Shown here: one piece after another, positions 15,671-24,265 of the stretch | How the letters are laid out: every line of letters starts with the position of its first letter | Position numbering within the stretch: the first letter of the stretch is position 1 | Assembly (NCBI GenBank): GCA_902825985.1 | Contig: CADEDC010000004.1 | Span: 6,686 to 70,685 of the forward strand | From: an uncultured Acidobacteriota bacterium | Lineage (GTDB): Bacteria > Acidobacteriota > Vicinamibacteria > Vicinamibacterales > CAVVIG01 | Reading direction: 5' to 3' | Length of the DNA: 64,000 bases | Notes under the pieces: generated by a model | The model's input: only the letters and a program-made list of their open reading frames with translations | What the model was told of the DNA's origin: nothing | The model's database searches: none | Translations under genes and position numbers: made by a program

Positions 15671-17727
15671 GACAGTCTGGCCTCGACGGCGCGGCGGATG
15701 TCGGGGTCGGCGGATTCCGCCGCCAGCCGGAACCACAGAAGCGCGCGATCGTCGCCGCGCCAGCCGGTGGCCATCGCCTCCAGCGCGGCGGTCAGCACCG
15801 GCGTGCGGAGGGCGAGCCGGGGACGGCCGAGCAGGGTGCGACCACCGTCGACCAGGGCCACCAACTGCGACAGCCCGCGCGGATCGCGGCAGTGGCCCAG
15901 CGCACGAGCCGCCAGCACGCGCAGTTCCTCGGTCACCGCCGGGTTGCCGGCAATCGCGCCGACGAGCCCGGCGACGCTGCCCGGGCAGTCGTGTCGAATC
16001 GCCGCAAGACCGCTGTGGACGAGGCGCGGATGCCCGTCCTCGAGCGCCGCCCGCACCGCCGCCGTACGCTCGGCCGGAATCGTCAACTGCAGCCGGATGG
16101 CTTCGTGGCGGACCCGGACATCGGGATGGGCGCTCCAGCGCGCGAGCGACAGGCCGTCCGGCAGCCGTGACAGGCGCGCAAGCAGCACCAGCATGTTCCG
16201 CTGCACGAACCAGCGATCGTCCGCCAGCCGGGCGACGATGCTGGCACTCAGGTCGACCGGCGCCGCAGCCAGGCGATCCAGCAACTTGCGGCGCGTCGTC
16301 CGATGTTCGGCGGTGGCGAGCACCTCCAGCAGCACGTCGAAGCCGTCGCGCCCCATCGCCGGCAACAGGCGATCGAGGCTGTCGAAGTCGATCGGCGACT
16401 GCTGGAGCAGGATGGCGAGCACGTCGGGCCGGACCAGGTGCGCGGTGACGGCCACGGCGCCGGCGTGCGAGTGCTCCGGAGGCGAGGCGAGCCGCGCCAG
16501 CAGGTCCGCGGTGTGTCCGTCGCGGATGGCCCGGTCGATCGAACGATCGATCATCGGGCCGGCGCCGCCGACCTCGAGGCCGATCTCGACGAGCCGCAGC
16601 GGATCGACGAGCGAGGCGTCGGACGCCGAGTCGGCCGGCCGGTCGCGGCTGGTGGTCGCCAGATGCTGCAGGAACGAGCTGTAACCCGCCGGGTTCGGAT
16701 CGGCGAGCTCCCACCCGGACAGCAGCCGCCCGACCTGCTCGCGCAGGGCGACGTCGGCGGCCGGTCGGACGGGCGCCTCGCCGAACTCGGCATGGGCGGC
16801 GAGTTTCGACAGCATGCGTGACAGGCCATGCGAAATGGTCTGGCCACTGGCGTCGGCCGCGGCCTTCACGATATCGATGACCGCGTCGACCGCCATGCCG
16901 TGCGTCGCGTCGAGGACGAAGGCGCGCCGCTGCGCCGCGTCGCCGCCCATCTCGACGAGGCGCCGCAAGGTCTCGGGCCGCAGCGCCCCGACCAGGCGCG
17001 CGGTCCGGCGCTGAAGGGCCCCGGCATCGGCGCCGCCGCTGGTCTTCAGCTCGCGGGCGATCTGCAGCAGGTAGCCGATGATGACCTGGTCGTACGCCTC
17101 CTCGCGCGGGTGCTGATCGATGGCGCGCGCCACGAGGCTCGGTTCGGTCGACGGCGGCTCGGTCGACGGCCCCGCCGCCTCGCCCGCCATCGCGGCGCGC
17201 GCCAGACCGACCCACAACTCGGCGCTGCGCATCGCGCCGCCGTCGCCGGGGGTCGGCGGCCCCGTGTCGGCGATCGCCAGGCCGGCGAACGACAGCGGGT
17301 GCAGGCGCAAGTGCGGCCAGATCGGCCGGTCGCCGACCGGCACCAGTCCAACGGCGCCGTGCTGCTCGGGCTCGCGCGCGAGAGCGGCGAGCGCCTCACT
17401 CGTTTCGTGAACCGTCAGCCCGCGGCCGATGCTGACCGCGCCGAGGTGGTGGCGATGCAGCCCCTCCGCCAGCCGGCGCAGCACCGGTTGCGCGGCATTG
17501 GTCGCGACGCCCTCGATAATCAGCTGTCGCCGGGCGATGCCGAAGGCGATCTGCGCCCGGTCATCCAGCAGACGCGCGGCGCGCGAGACCACCGCGGCCG
17601 CGGCCGGCTCCAGTGATGGATGACCGCTCGGATACATGCCGTACTTGTGCAGGGCGACGGACAGTTCAACGAGAAACTCGCTGAACTCGCGCGACAGGGC
17701 GAGCCGTTCCGGGGGCGTGTCGTTCAC
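15667..17727 (-). CDS. HEAT-repeat-like protein coupled to HD-GYP
   Basis: 686 residues, no signal peptide. Residues about 10-115 form a helical module containing KYGMYPSGHPSLEPA, which resembles the N-terminus of the downstream HD-GYP protein. The rest is almost entirely helical, with short repeats such as HPDVRVRHEAIRLQLTIPA and DGHPRLVHSGLAAIRHD in the last third, typical of HEAT/armadillo scaffolds. GTG 17727 is preferred to a TTG ten codons upstream since the shorter protein begins at the conserved module; the ribosome site is weak. It ends in an ATGA overlap with the HD-GYP gene. A scaffold or regulator of the HD-GYP enzyme is a reasonable inference. Confidence 0.75.
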   Translation of the reverse strand: MNDTPPERLALSREFSEFLVELSVALHKYGMYPSGHPSLEPAAAAVVSRAARLLDDRAQIAFGIARRQLIIEGVATNAAQPVLRRLAEGLHRHHLGAVSIGRGLTVHETSEALAALAREPEQHGAVGLVPVGDRPIWPHLRLHPLSFAGLAIADTGPPTPGDGGAMRSAELWVGLARAAMAGEAAGPSTEPPSTEPSLVARAIDQHPREEAYDQVIIGYLLQIARELKTSGGADAGALQRRTARLVGALRPETLRRLVEMGGDAAQRRAFVLDATHGMAVDAVIDIVKAAADASGQTISHGLSRMLSKLAAHAEFGEAPVRPAADVALREQVGRLLSGWELADPNPAGYSSFLQHLATTSRDRPADSASDASLVDPLRLVEIGLEVGGAGPMIDRSIDRAIRDGHTADLLARLASPPEHSHAGAVAVTAHLVRPDVLAILLQQSPIDFDSLDRLLPAMGRDGFDVLLEVLATAEHRTTRRKLLDRLAAAPVDLSASIVARLADDRWFVQRNMLVLLARLSRLPDGLSLARWSAHPDVRVRHEAIRLQLTIPAERTAAVRAALEDGHPRLVHSGLAAIRHDCPGSVAGLVGAIAGNPAVTEELRVLAARALGHCRDPRGLSQLVALVDGGRTLLGRPRLALRTPVLTAALEAMATGWRGDDRALLWFRLAAESADPDIRRAVEARLS

Positions 17728-17760
17728 GCACCTGGAGCGTAGTTGAAGGCAGCCCAACCT

Positions 17761-19428
17761 TCAAGAAGATCGAAGCGAGGGAGCCGACCGACGTGGGAGC
17801 ACCGCCGAATCGGCGCACCCGGCGGCGGTGGCCTCGCGGACCGGGTCGCAGGGGCCGGCCGTCCCTGGCGCCGGGCCGGCCGGCACCGTCCCGACCGCCG
17901 CGCCCGATGACAACCGTTCGATGAACCGTCGGGCGACGTCGCGCGGATCGCGTCGTTCGACATCCACGGCGGCGTTGAGGGCCCGCATCTCCGCGTCGCC
18001 GAGGCGGCCGGTCAGGCGGGCCAGGGCGCGGCCGATCTGCGGATGCCGCAGCAGCGACGCGGTGCGCACGAGCGGCACGGCGTCATAGGGCGGGAAGTAG
18101 TGACGGGGGTCGGCCAGCGGGAAGAGATCGAGTCGGTCGATGAGGGCGCTCGTCGCATCGCCGGCCACCAGATCGACCTCGCCATCGGCCAGTGCACGAT
18201 AGATGAGCGACAGCTCCATGCCGCGCGGCGCCGCCGCGAAGTCGAGCCCGTAGGCGCGCACGAGGCCGCGGTAGCCGTCGTCGCGTTCCAGGAACTCATG
18301 GCCGAAGCCGGGTCGCAGCGCCGGCGCCGCCGGCGCGAGATCGTCGATCGTCCGCCAGCCGCGTCGCCGCGCCTCGTCACCGCGCACCAGCATCGCGAAG
18401 GTGTTGTTGAACCCCAGCGGCTCGAGCAGGCTGATGCCGCGCTCGGCATACAGGTCCCGGGCGCGCGAGAGCGCGGCCGCCGACTCACGCGGCACCGGCT
18501 CCCGGAAGATGGCACCGACTGCCGTCCCGGTGTACTCGACGTAGACATCGATGGCACCGCTTCGCAGGCCCGCGTCGCACACGAAGGTGCCGCCGAGATT
18601 CAGCCGGCGCTCCACCGTGACCCCGCCCTCGGCTTCGATGAGCTGCGCCAGCAGTTCGCCGAGGACGATCTGCTCGGTCGTGTTCTTGCCGCTGACGACG
18701 ATGGCGCCTGGCGCCGACCGGCCGCCGCCGCTCACGCCCAACAGCGCCGCCAGACCCGCCACGACCGCCGCCGCGACGATCGACCGCCGCCCCGGCGCCG
18801 ATGGCGCAGTCCGTCTCCCCACCCAGGCGAGGACGCCGTCGGCAATCAGCGCGAACGCCGCGGTTGGGATCGCCCCCGCGAGAATCATCGTGGAGTCGAC
18901 CATCGACAGGCCCCGGAAGATGTACTCGCCGAGCCCGCCGGCGCCGACCGCTGCCGCGATCGTCGTCGTGCCGATGCCGATGACCGTCGCCAGTCGCACA
19001 CCGGTCAGGATCGAGGGCAGCGCGAGCGGCAGTTCGACGAGGCGCAGGCGCTGCGCCCCGGTCATGCCGACCGCGGTGGCCGCTTCGATGACCGCGGCAT
19101 CCACCTGCTGCAGCCCGGTGGTCGTGCTGCGGACGATGGGCAGCAGCGCGTAGAGGAAGAGCGCGACAAGGGCGGTGCGCGGGCCGACGCCGCCGACCAG
19201 CGGCAGTGGCAGCAGGAAGCCGAGCAGCGCCAGACTCGGAATCGTCTGGGCGATGCTGACGAAGGTGAGGACGACCTGGCCAAGCCGCGGCCGGCGCGCC
19301 GCCAGGACCCCGGCCGGCACTCCGACCAGCACCGCCACGGCCGTCGAGACCACGACGAGGGCCACATGCTGGCGCAGCAGCCCGAGGAACTCGTCGGCGT
19401 GGCTCGACCAGAAGTGCAGAACGCCCAT
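17761..19428 (-). CDS. OpuB/OpuC-type ABC importer: fused permease and binding protein
   Basis: 555 residues in one chain. Residues about 1-210 are a permease with five to six membrane segments and the EAA loop (VIEAATAVGMTGAQRLRLVELP). After a further hydrophobic segment (about 225-245) comes a substrate-binding domain (about 250-525) of the glycine-betaine/choline type: GKNTTEQIVLGELLAQLIE, then DVYVEYTGTAVG, FNNTFAMLVR and VAGDATSALIDRLDLFPLAD. The binding domain is therefore tethered outside the membrane. The ATPase gene ends one base before this start codon, so the two genes make a complete importer, probably for betaine, choline or related osmolytes. The exact ligand is not decided by sequence. 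Confidence 0.9.
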   Translation of the reverse strand: MGVLHFWSSHADEFLGLLRQHVALVVVSTAVAVLVGVPAGVLAARRPRLGQVVLTFVSIAQTIPSLALLGFLLPLPLVGGVGPRTALVALFLYALLPIVRSTTTGLQQVDAAVIEAATAVGMTGAQRLRLVELPLALPSILTGVRLATVIGIGTTTIAAAVGAGGLGEYIFRGLSMVDSTMILAGAIPTAAFALIADGVLAWVGRRTAPSAPGRRSIVAAAVVAGLAALLGVSGGGRSAPGAIVVSGKNTTEQIVLGELLAQLIEAEGGVTVERRLNLGGTFVCDAGLRSGAIDVYVEYTGTAVGAIFREPVPRESAAALSRARDLYAERGISLLEPLGFNNTFAMLVRGDEARRRGWRTIDDLAPAAPALRPGFGHEFLERDDGYRGLVRAYGLDFAAAPRGMELSLIYRALADGEVDLVAGDATSALIDRLDLFPLADPRHYFPPYDAVPLVRTASLLRHPQIGRALARLTGRLGDAEMRALNAAVDVERRDPRDVARRFIERLSSGAAVGTVPAGPAPGTAGPCDPVREATAAGCADSAVLPRRSAPSLRSS

Positions 19429-19429
19429 C

Positions 19430-20203
19430 TCAGTGCCGGGCCGCAGAGGCCGGCCGCGGTGGCCACGCCTCGATCAACGTCCGCACCCGCTCGTCGTCGA
19501 GCGACAGCATCGCCTCGGGCGTGTCGCAGGCGACCAGCCGGCTGTCGTGCATCACCCCGATCCGCGACGCCATCGTGAACGCCTCGGCGAGATCGTGGGT
19601 GACCAGCAGGACCGTCGTGCCGACGACCCGCTGGATGCGAGCGAATTCGCGCCGCAAGTCGGCGCGTGTGATCGGATCGAGTGCCCCGAACGGCTCGTCC
19701 ATCAACAGCACCGGTGGATCCGCCGCCAGCGCCCGGGCCACGCCAACCCGCTGACGTTGTCCGCCGGAAAGTGCGCTCGGCAGCCGGGTCGCGTAGGTGT
19801 CGGGCGGCAGGCCGACGAGCGAAAGCAGGTCCGCCGTCCGCCGGCGGATACGCGCGGCGGCCCAGCCTTCGAGGCGCGGGATGACGCCGACGTTCTGCTC
19901 GACCGTCAGGTGGGGAAACAGCCCGACATCCTGGAAGACGTAGCCGATTCGGCGACGCAGCTGGATGGCATCCCAGTCGCGCGTGCTCCGGCCTTCGACG
20001 ATCACGTCGCCGCTCGTCGGATCGAGCAGCCGGTTGACGAGCTTCAACGCGGTCGTCTTGCCGGCACCGCTGCGGCCGACGAGCGCGACGACCTCGCCTT
20101 CGCCGATGGACAGCGTGAAGTCATCGAGCGCCCGCAGCCCCCCCGGCCGCACCACGGCGGCATGATCGAAGTGCACAACCACGGTACCCATCATAGGTGG
20201 CAT
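19430..20203 (-). CDS. ATP-binding subunit of the OpuB-type importer
   Basis: 257 residues with all ABC motifs: Walker A GRSGAGKTT, Q-loop YVFQDVGLFP, signature LSGGQRQRV, Walker B VLLMDEPFGALD and H-loop LVTHDLAEA. It lacks the C-terminal CBS domains found in many OpuA/ProV ATPases. Its stop lies one base before the start of the fused permease/binding protein, a clear two-gene operon. The start may be 20203 (weak GGAACGG upstream) or one of the ATG codons 11-14 bases later; the difference is four residues. Confidence 0.92.
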   Translation of the reverse strand: MPPMMGTVVVHFDHAAVVRPGGLRALDDFTLSIGEGEVVALVGRSGAGKTTALKLVNRLLDPTSGDVIVEGRSTRDWDAIQLRRRIGYVFQDVGLFPHLTVEQNVGVIPRLEGWAAARIRRRTADLLSLVGLPPDTYATRLPSALSGGQRQRVGVARALAADPPVLLMDEPFGALDPITRADLRREFARIQRVVGTTVLLVTHDLAEAFTMASRIGVMHDSRLVACDTPEAMLSLDDERVRTLIEAWPPRPASAARH

Positions 20204-20259
20204 CCGTTCCGGCGCGCCGTGTCCGCAGCCCGACCACCCGGTTCACCGGCCGAACGCTG

Positions 20260-20287
20260 TTGTATCGCGTCCGCCGACGCATAGAAT
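20260..20287 (+). promoter_or_regulatory. Sigma-70-like promoter of the PQQ-type dehydrogenase gene
   Basis: TTGTAT (20260-20265), 16-base spacer, TAGAAT (20282-20287). Transcription would start near 20294, leaving a short leader containing the ribosome site AAGGGGG before ATG 20312. Confidence 0.55.
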
Positions 20288-20311
20288 GGGGGCGCTCACG
20301 AAGGGGGTTGC

Positions 20312-21508
20312 ATGTCACGCTGGCGCCGTCCGCTCCACGCCGTCGCGTCGCTGCTCGTCGGCGCGATGGTATCGCTGCAGGCCCAGGAACAGCGGCCATT
20401 CGGCATGCCGGTGCCGCCGCTGGGCCCGGGACCGTTCGAGATTCAGACCGCCGAGGTGGCCAAGGTTCGGGTCAGCGTGCTGACACGTGGGCTGTCGCAC
20501 CCGTGGGCCATCGCGTTCCTCCCCGATGGCCGGCTGCTCGTGACCGAACGGCCGGGTCGGCTGCGCTTCATCCGCGACGGCGCCCTCGATCCGCAACCCA
20601 TCAGCGGCGTGCCGCAGGTCCGCACGGACGGCAACGGCGGACTGATGGACGTCGCGCTGCATCCGCGCTTCACCGACAACGGCTTCGTCTACCTGACGTA
20701 CACGAAGCCAACCGGCGACGGACGCGGTTCACCGGCTCTGGCGCGCGGCACGCTCCGCGACCACGCGCTGATCGACGTCCGCGACCTGGTCGTCACCGAG
20801 GCCTTCCCGGGGAACTCCGGTCTCAACGGGCGCGTCGCGTTCGGCCGCGACGGCATGGTCTACATGTCGACCGGCGGGAACACCGGCAAGGTGTCACAGG
20901 ACCCGAACAGCCTGCGCGGCAAGATTCTCCGATTGAACGACGACGGGTCGGTGCCGAAGGACAACCCCTTCGTCGGCATGCCCGGCTTTCGCCCCGAGAT
21001 CTTCACGCTCGGCCATCGCAACACGCTCGGCCTGATCGTCCACCCGCAGACCGGCGAGATCTGGAATCACGAGAACGGACCGAACGGCGGCGACGAGATC
21101 AACGTCATCGTGCGCGGCCGGAACTACGGCTGGCCGGTGGTGAGTTTCGGTCGTGACTATCCGGGTCCGCGGGTGTCGCCGCATCCGACGCAGGAAGGGA
21201 TGGAGACGCCGCTCCTGGTCTGGGTGCCGTCGATCGCGGTGGCCGGCATGGCGGTCTATACCGGTGACCGCTTCCCGGCCTGGAAGGGCAACGTGCTGGT
21301 CGGCGCCATGCGCGAAGGCGAGATCCCCGGCACCGGCCATCTGCAGCGCATCGTGTTCAACGGCCGCATGGAAGAGATGCGTCGCGAGTCGCTGCTGCGC
21401 GACCTGCGCCAGCGCATTCGCGAGGTGCGACAGGGACCGGACGGCCTGATCTATCTGCTGACCGACGAGGACGACGGCGCCATGCTGCGCCTCGAGCCGA
21501 TGCCGTGA
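20312..21508 (+). CDS. PQQ-dependent sugar dehydrogenase family (YliI/Asd-like)
   Basis: 398 residues: signal peptide (about 1-24, ending SLQAQEQ), then a six-bladed beta-propeller of the soluble aldose dehydrogenase type. Typical pieces are HPWAIAFLPDGRLLVTERPG, GNGGLMDVALHPRFTDNGFVYLTYT, RGKILRLNDDGSVPKDNPF, GHRNTLGLIVHPQTGEIWNHE and GPNGGDEINVI. The family oxidises aldoses in the periplasm with pyrroloquinoline quinone. AAGGGGG precedes ATG 20312. No PQQ synthesis genes are in the window, so the cofactor must come from elsewhere or the active cofactor differs. Confidence 0.9.
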   Translation: MSRWRRPLHAVASLLVGAMVSLQAQEQRPFGMPVPPLGPGPFEIQTAEVAKVRVSVLTRGLSHPWAIAFLPDGRLLVTERPGRLRFIRDGALDPQPISGVPQVRTDGNGGLMDVALHPRFTDNGFVYLTYTKPTGDGRGSPALARGTLRDHALIDVRDLVVTEAFPGNSGLNGRVAFGRDGMVYMSTGGNTGKVSQDPNSLRGKILRLNDDGSVPKDNPFVGMPGFRPEIFTLGHRNTLGLIVHPQTGEIWNHENGPNGGDEINVIVRGRNYGWPVVSFGRDYPGPRVSPHPTQEGMETPLLVWVPSIAVAGMAVYTGDRFPAWKGNVLVGAMREGEIPGTGHLQRIVFNGRMEEMRRESLLRDLRQRIREVRQGPDGLIYLLTDEDDGAMLRLEPMP

Positions 21509-21545
21509 GACATCGCGCCCGAGGCGGCAGTCCTGCGCCGGCCGG

Positions 21546-22082
21546 TTAGAGCTGCTCGAGCTGGTCCCGGACTTCCTTCTCGGTCTTCAGCGCGTTCGTG
21601 ATGCCGAACGTGCCAAACTGGCCGGCAATCGCACGGGCGATCTGGCGGTCCATGTCGTTGACGACGACACCGTCCAGCGTCAGGCGACCGCGTTCGACGA
21701 TGATGCGGATCGACGGATTGGGGCCGAGCCCGTAGTTGGCCAGCGACGGATGCGAGTAGATGGCGCGGGCGACCCGCACGCGCAGGCTGTCGTCGAACTG
21801 CGAGACCGGCAGCACGTCCAGCTGGTTGCGGACGGCCCGCACCCCGTCGATTTTCGCCACCCGCTTGCCGATGTCATCCACCTTGTATGGCATCGTCACC
21901 TTGCCCGTGAGCGTGACGACGCCGTCGTTGATGGACGCATGCACGGAATCGAAGATGGTGAACCAGACGTACCGTTGCACCGCGTTCGACACGTCGTTGA
22001 AGATCTGCAGGTTGCCGCGCTCCTGGGCCGCTGCCGGGGCGACCAGACCGAGCGTGAACAAAGCGACTGTGAGCCACCGCAT
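21546..22082 (-). CDS. Exported BON-domain protein, two BON repeats
   Basis: 178 residues: signal peptide (about 1-20, APAAAQE) and two BON domains. The first (about 30-88) contains NDGVVTLTGKVTMPYKVDDI, the second (about 95-170) RGRLTLDGVVVNDMDRQIA. BON modules bind membranes or envelope polymers, as in OsmY, and often occur in envelope-stress proteins. GGAGGAGGAAC lies directly before ATG 22082. It is divergent from the SYLF-domain gene, another lipid-binding envelope family, across a 230-base gap. Confidence 0.88.
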   Translation of the reverse strand: MRWLTVALFTLGLVAPAAAQERGNLQIFNDVSNAVQRYVWFTIFDSVHASINDGVVTLTGKVTMPYKVDDIGKRVAKIDGVRAVRNQLDVLPVSQFDDSLRVRVARAIYSHPSLANYGLGPNPSIRIIVERGRLTLDGVVVNDMDRQIARAIAGQFGTFGITNALKTEKEVRDQLEQL

Positions 22083-22312
22083 TGAGTTCCTCCTCCCGCC
22101 GTTGCCGATGAGCGAGGCTGCAAGTGAAATGCCGCACCGAAACAGCCGGATCAGGGCCGGCCGGCGCCGGCGGTGGCCTGCCGGTGCGACAGATCGTCCG
22201 CGGAAGAGAGCAGCGGCCGTGGACGGGGGGTGCCGTTCGGCACGAACGACCACGTGCTCTCCGGCGGGCCGCGGTTTGGGATACTTGTTCCGTTCCTGAA
22301 GAGGAGGACAGC

Positions 22313-22984
22313 GTGAGACATCGCATCGGTGTATGGCTGACCTTGGGCGCAGTTGTGCTGGCCGCACCCCTGGCGGCGCAGCAGGCGGAGACCGACCGGG
22401 TGTCGGAAGCGGCGACGGTCCTCGACGAGATTCTCTCGGTCAAGGACAACAGCATCCCGAAGGCCATCCTCGACAAGGCGAGGGCCATCGTGGTGATTCC
22501 ATCGACGGTGAAAGGCGCGTTCGTCGTCGGCGGTCAACGCGGCAAGGGGGTCATCAGCGGCCGCGTGGACAGCGCGTGGTCGCCGCCGGCCTTCATCACG
22601 CTCACCGGCGGCAGCATCGGCTTTCAGATCGGCGGGCAGGCCACCGACATCGTGCTGGTCGTCATGAACGAGCGCGGGCTGACCAACCTGATGAAGAACA
22701 GCTTCAAGATTGGCGGCGCCGCATCTGTCGCGGCAGGACCGGTCGGTCGTGAGGCGACCGCGTCCACGGACTATCGGTTCGAAGCGGAGATTCTGAGCTA
22801 CTCGCGGTCGCGCGGGCTGTTCGCGGGCGTGAGTGTCGCCGGCTCGACCATTCGCGCCGACCGCGACGCCAATGAAAAGGTCTACGGCGTCGGCTACAAC
22901 ACGCGGCAGATTGTCGTCGAACAGAAGGGCGGCACGCCGGCGGCGATCGCGCCCTGGATGGAGGTCCTGCGGAAGGTGTCGTAA
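22313..22984 (+). CDS. Exported SYLF/YSC84 lipid-binding protein
   Basis: 223 residues with a signal peptide (about 1-22, PLAAQQAE) and a SYLF domain spanning most of the rest: SIPKAILDKARAIVVIPS, GKGVISGRVDSAWSPPAFI, a Gly-rich GGSIGFQIGGQATDIVLV and YSRSRGLFAGVSVAGSTI. The domain binds phosphoinositides in eukaryotes; its bacterial role in the envelope is poorly known. GTG 22313 follows AGAGGAGGAC, and the signal peptide begins there. A flavodoxin-fold gene starts about 50 bases after the stop. Confidence 0.88.
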   Translation: MRHRIGVWLTLGAVVLAAPLAAQQAETDRVSEAATVLDEILSVKDNSIPKAILDKARAIVVIPSTVKGAFVVGGQRGKGVISGRVDSAWSPPAFITLTGGSIGFQIGGQATDIVLVVMNERGLTNLMKNSFKIGGAASVAAGPVGREATASTDYRFEAEILSYSRSRGLFAGVSVAGSTIRADRDANEKVYGVGYNTRQIVVEQKGGTPAAIAPWMEVLRKVS

Positions 22985-23037
22985 CGGTGCGGACCGCTTC
23001 TTGAAAGCAGCGTCGGCTTCATCGAGTGAGGAGCCGC

Positions 23038-24129
23038 ATGACACCTGACGCCGCACATGTCCCCACGGTCCGCACCGGGCAGGGAAACGTCGCCCTCTCG
23101 AAGGAGGAGTTCGCCAGCCGCCTGCGGGAGCGCTTCTACGACCCCGCCTATGCCGCCGCCCCAGACGCCGTCGACCGCCTGGTCGAGATCGCGTGGACTG
23201 CCTACCACGACTATCACAAGAGCCCGCGTACCCGGGCGGCCGGGCCGGGGTTTGCCGACCCGACGTTCCAGTTGCCGGTCGAGTGGCTGGATGCCCGCGC
23301 CCGCATCATCGAGGCGGAACAGCACCACGACGATCGGACGCGCCCCCCTCGCCTGCTGCTGGTCAGCGGGGCGGCGCGACACGATCAGACCTGCCCCGGC
23401 GAGATGTCGAAGACCTTCAGGCTGGCGCAGCTCGCCGCCGCCGAAATGGCGGCCGGGGGCGTCGAATGCGATCGGCTGGACCTGAGCCATCTCACCGCGG
23501 AGTACGGTCGGCAGATTCTGCCGTGCAAGGCCTGCGTCTCGACGGCGATGCCGTTGTGTCACTGGCCGTGCTCCTGCTACCCGAACCACGCGCTCGGCCA
23601 GGTCAACGACTGGATGAACGAGATCTACCCGCGATGGGTGGCGGCGCACGGCGTCCTCATCGTCACGCCGGTGTACTGGTACCAGGCGCCGAGCGTCCTG
23701 AAGCTGATGATCGACCGGCTGGTCTGCGCCGACGGCGGCAACCCGGACCCGACGACGACCCGCGGCAAGCAGCCGGTCGACGCCAAGGCGCTCGAAATGC
23801 GAGGCTGGCACTACCCGCGCCATCTGGCCGATCGTCATTTCGCGATCGTCGTGCACGGGGATGCCGCCGGCGCCGAAGCGCTGCGTCGGTCGCTGCACGA
23901 CTGGCTCGTCGACATGCGGCTGATTCCTGCGGCTCCGACCAGTTCGCTCGATCGCTACATCGGCTATTACGAACCGTACGCGACGAGCCACGAGGCGCTC
24001 GATCGCGACGACGCGGTTCAGGAGGAGGTGCGGGCCACGGCCCGATCGCTGATCGAAGCCGTGCGCCAGGCGCGCGCGGGCGACGGCACGCGCGCCGATG
24101 GCGATCGGGTGGAGCCGCGTCCCAAGTAG
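23038..24129 (+). CDS. Flavodoxin-fold NAD(P)H-dependent FMN oxidoreductase family
   Basis: 363 residues. Residues about 100-290 form a flavodoxin-like fold typical of NADPH-dependent FMN reductases: LLLVSGAARHDQTCPGE near the phosphate loop, then VLIVTPVYWYQAPSVLKLMI, the PVYW motif that contacts the flavin. A 90-residue helical N-terminal extension precedes it. A cysteine-rich insertion (LPCKACVSTAMPLCHWPCSC) could bind a metal or Fe-S cluster, or be redox-active. ATG 23038 is preceded by GAGTGAGGAG. The C-terminal tail is Arg/Asp-rich. Substrate unknown. Confidence 0.8.
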   Translation: MTPDAAHVPTVRTGQGNVALSKEEFASRLRERFYDPAYAAAPDAVDRLVEIAWTAYHDYHKSPRTRAAGPGFADPTFQLPVEWLDARARIIEAEQHHDDRTRPPRLLLVSGAARHDQTCPGEMSKTFRLAQLAAAEMAAGGVECDRLDLSHLTAEYGRQILPCKACVSTAMPLCHWPCSCYPNHALGQVNDWMNEIYPRWVAAHGVLIVTPVYWYQAPSVLKLMIDRLVCADGGNPDPTTTRGKQPVDAKALEMRGWHYPRHLADRHFAIVVHGDAAGAEALRRSLHDWLVDMRLIPAAPTSSLDRYIGYYEPYATSHEALDRDDAVQEEVRATARSLIEAVRQARAGDGTRADGDRVEPRPK

Positions 24130-24253
24130 CCGGACGCGACAGCCCTCGAGGGCACATGGCAGCCTCGTATCCCCGGGCCGCCGGCGCGCCCGCGCCCGTG
24201 GCACGCACCACCAGGCCGGCGACGCCCGACCGGGAGGCGTTCACGGTTGGGAG

Positions 24254-24259
24254 TACGAT
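24254..24259 (+). promoter_or_regulatory. Candidate -10 box, leaderless EamA transcript
   Basis: TACGAT begins 12 bases before the GTG at 24266, placing the expected transcription start at the start codon itself. No ribosome site is present beyond GCCAG. Confidence 0.4.
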
Positions 24260-24265
24260 CGCCAG

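Noticed and set aside
14519-16684. 721-codon frame opposite the HD-GYP/HEAT genes
   Set aside because: No motif; its codon pattern mirrors the real genes on the other strand.
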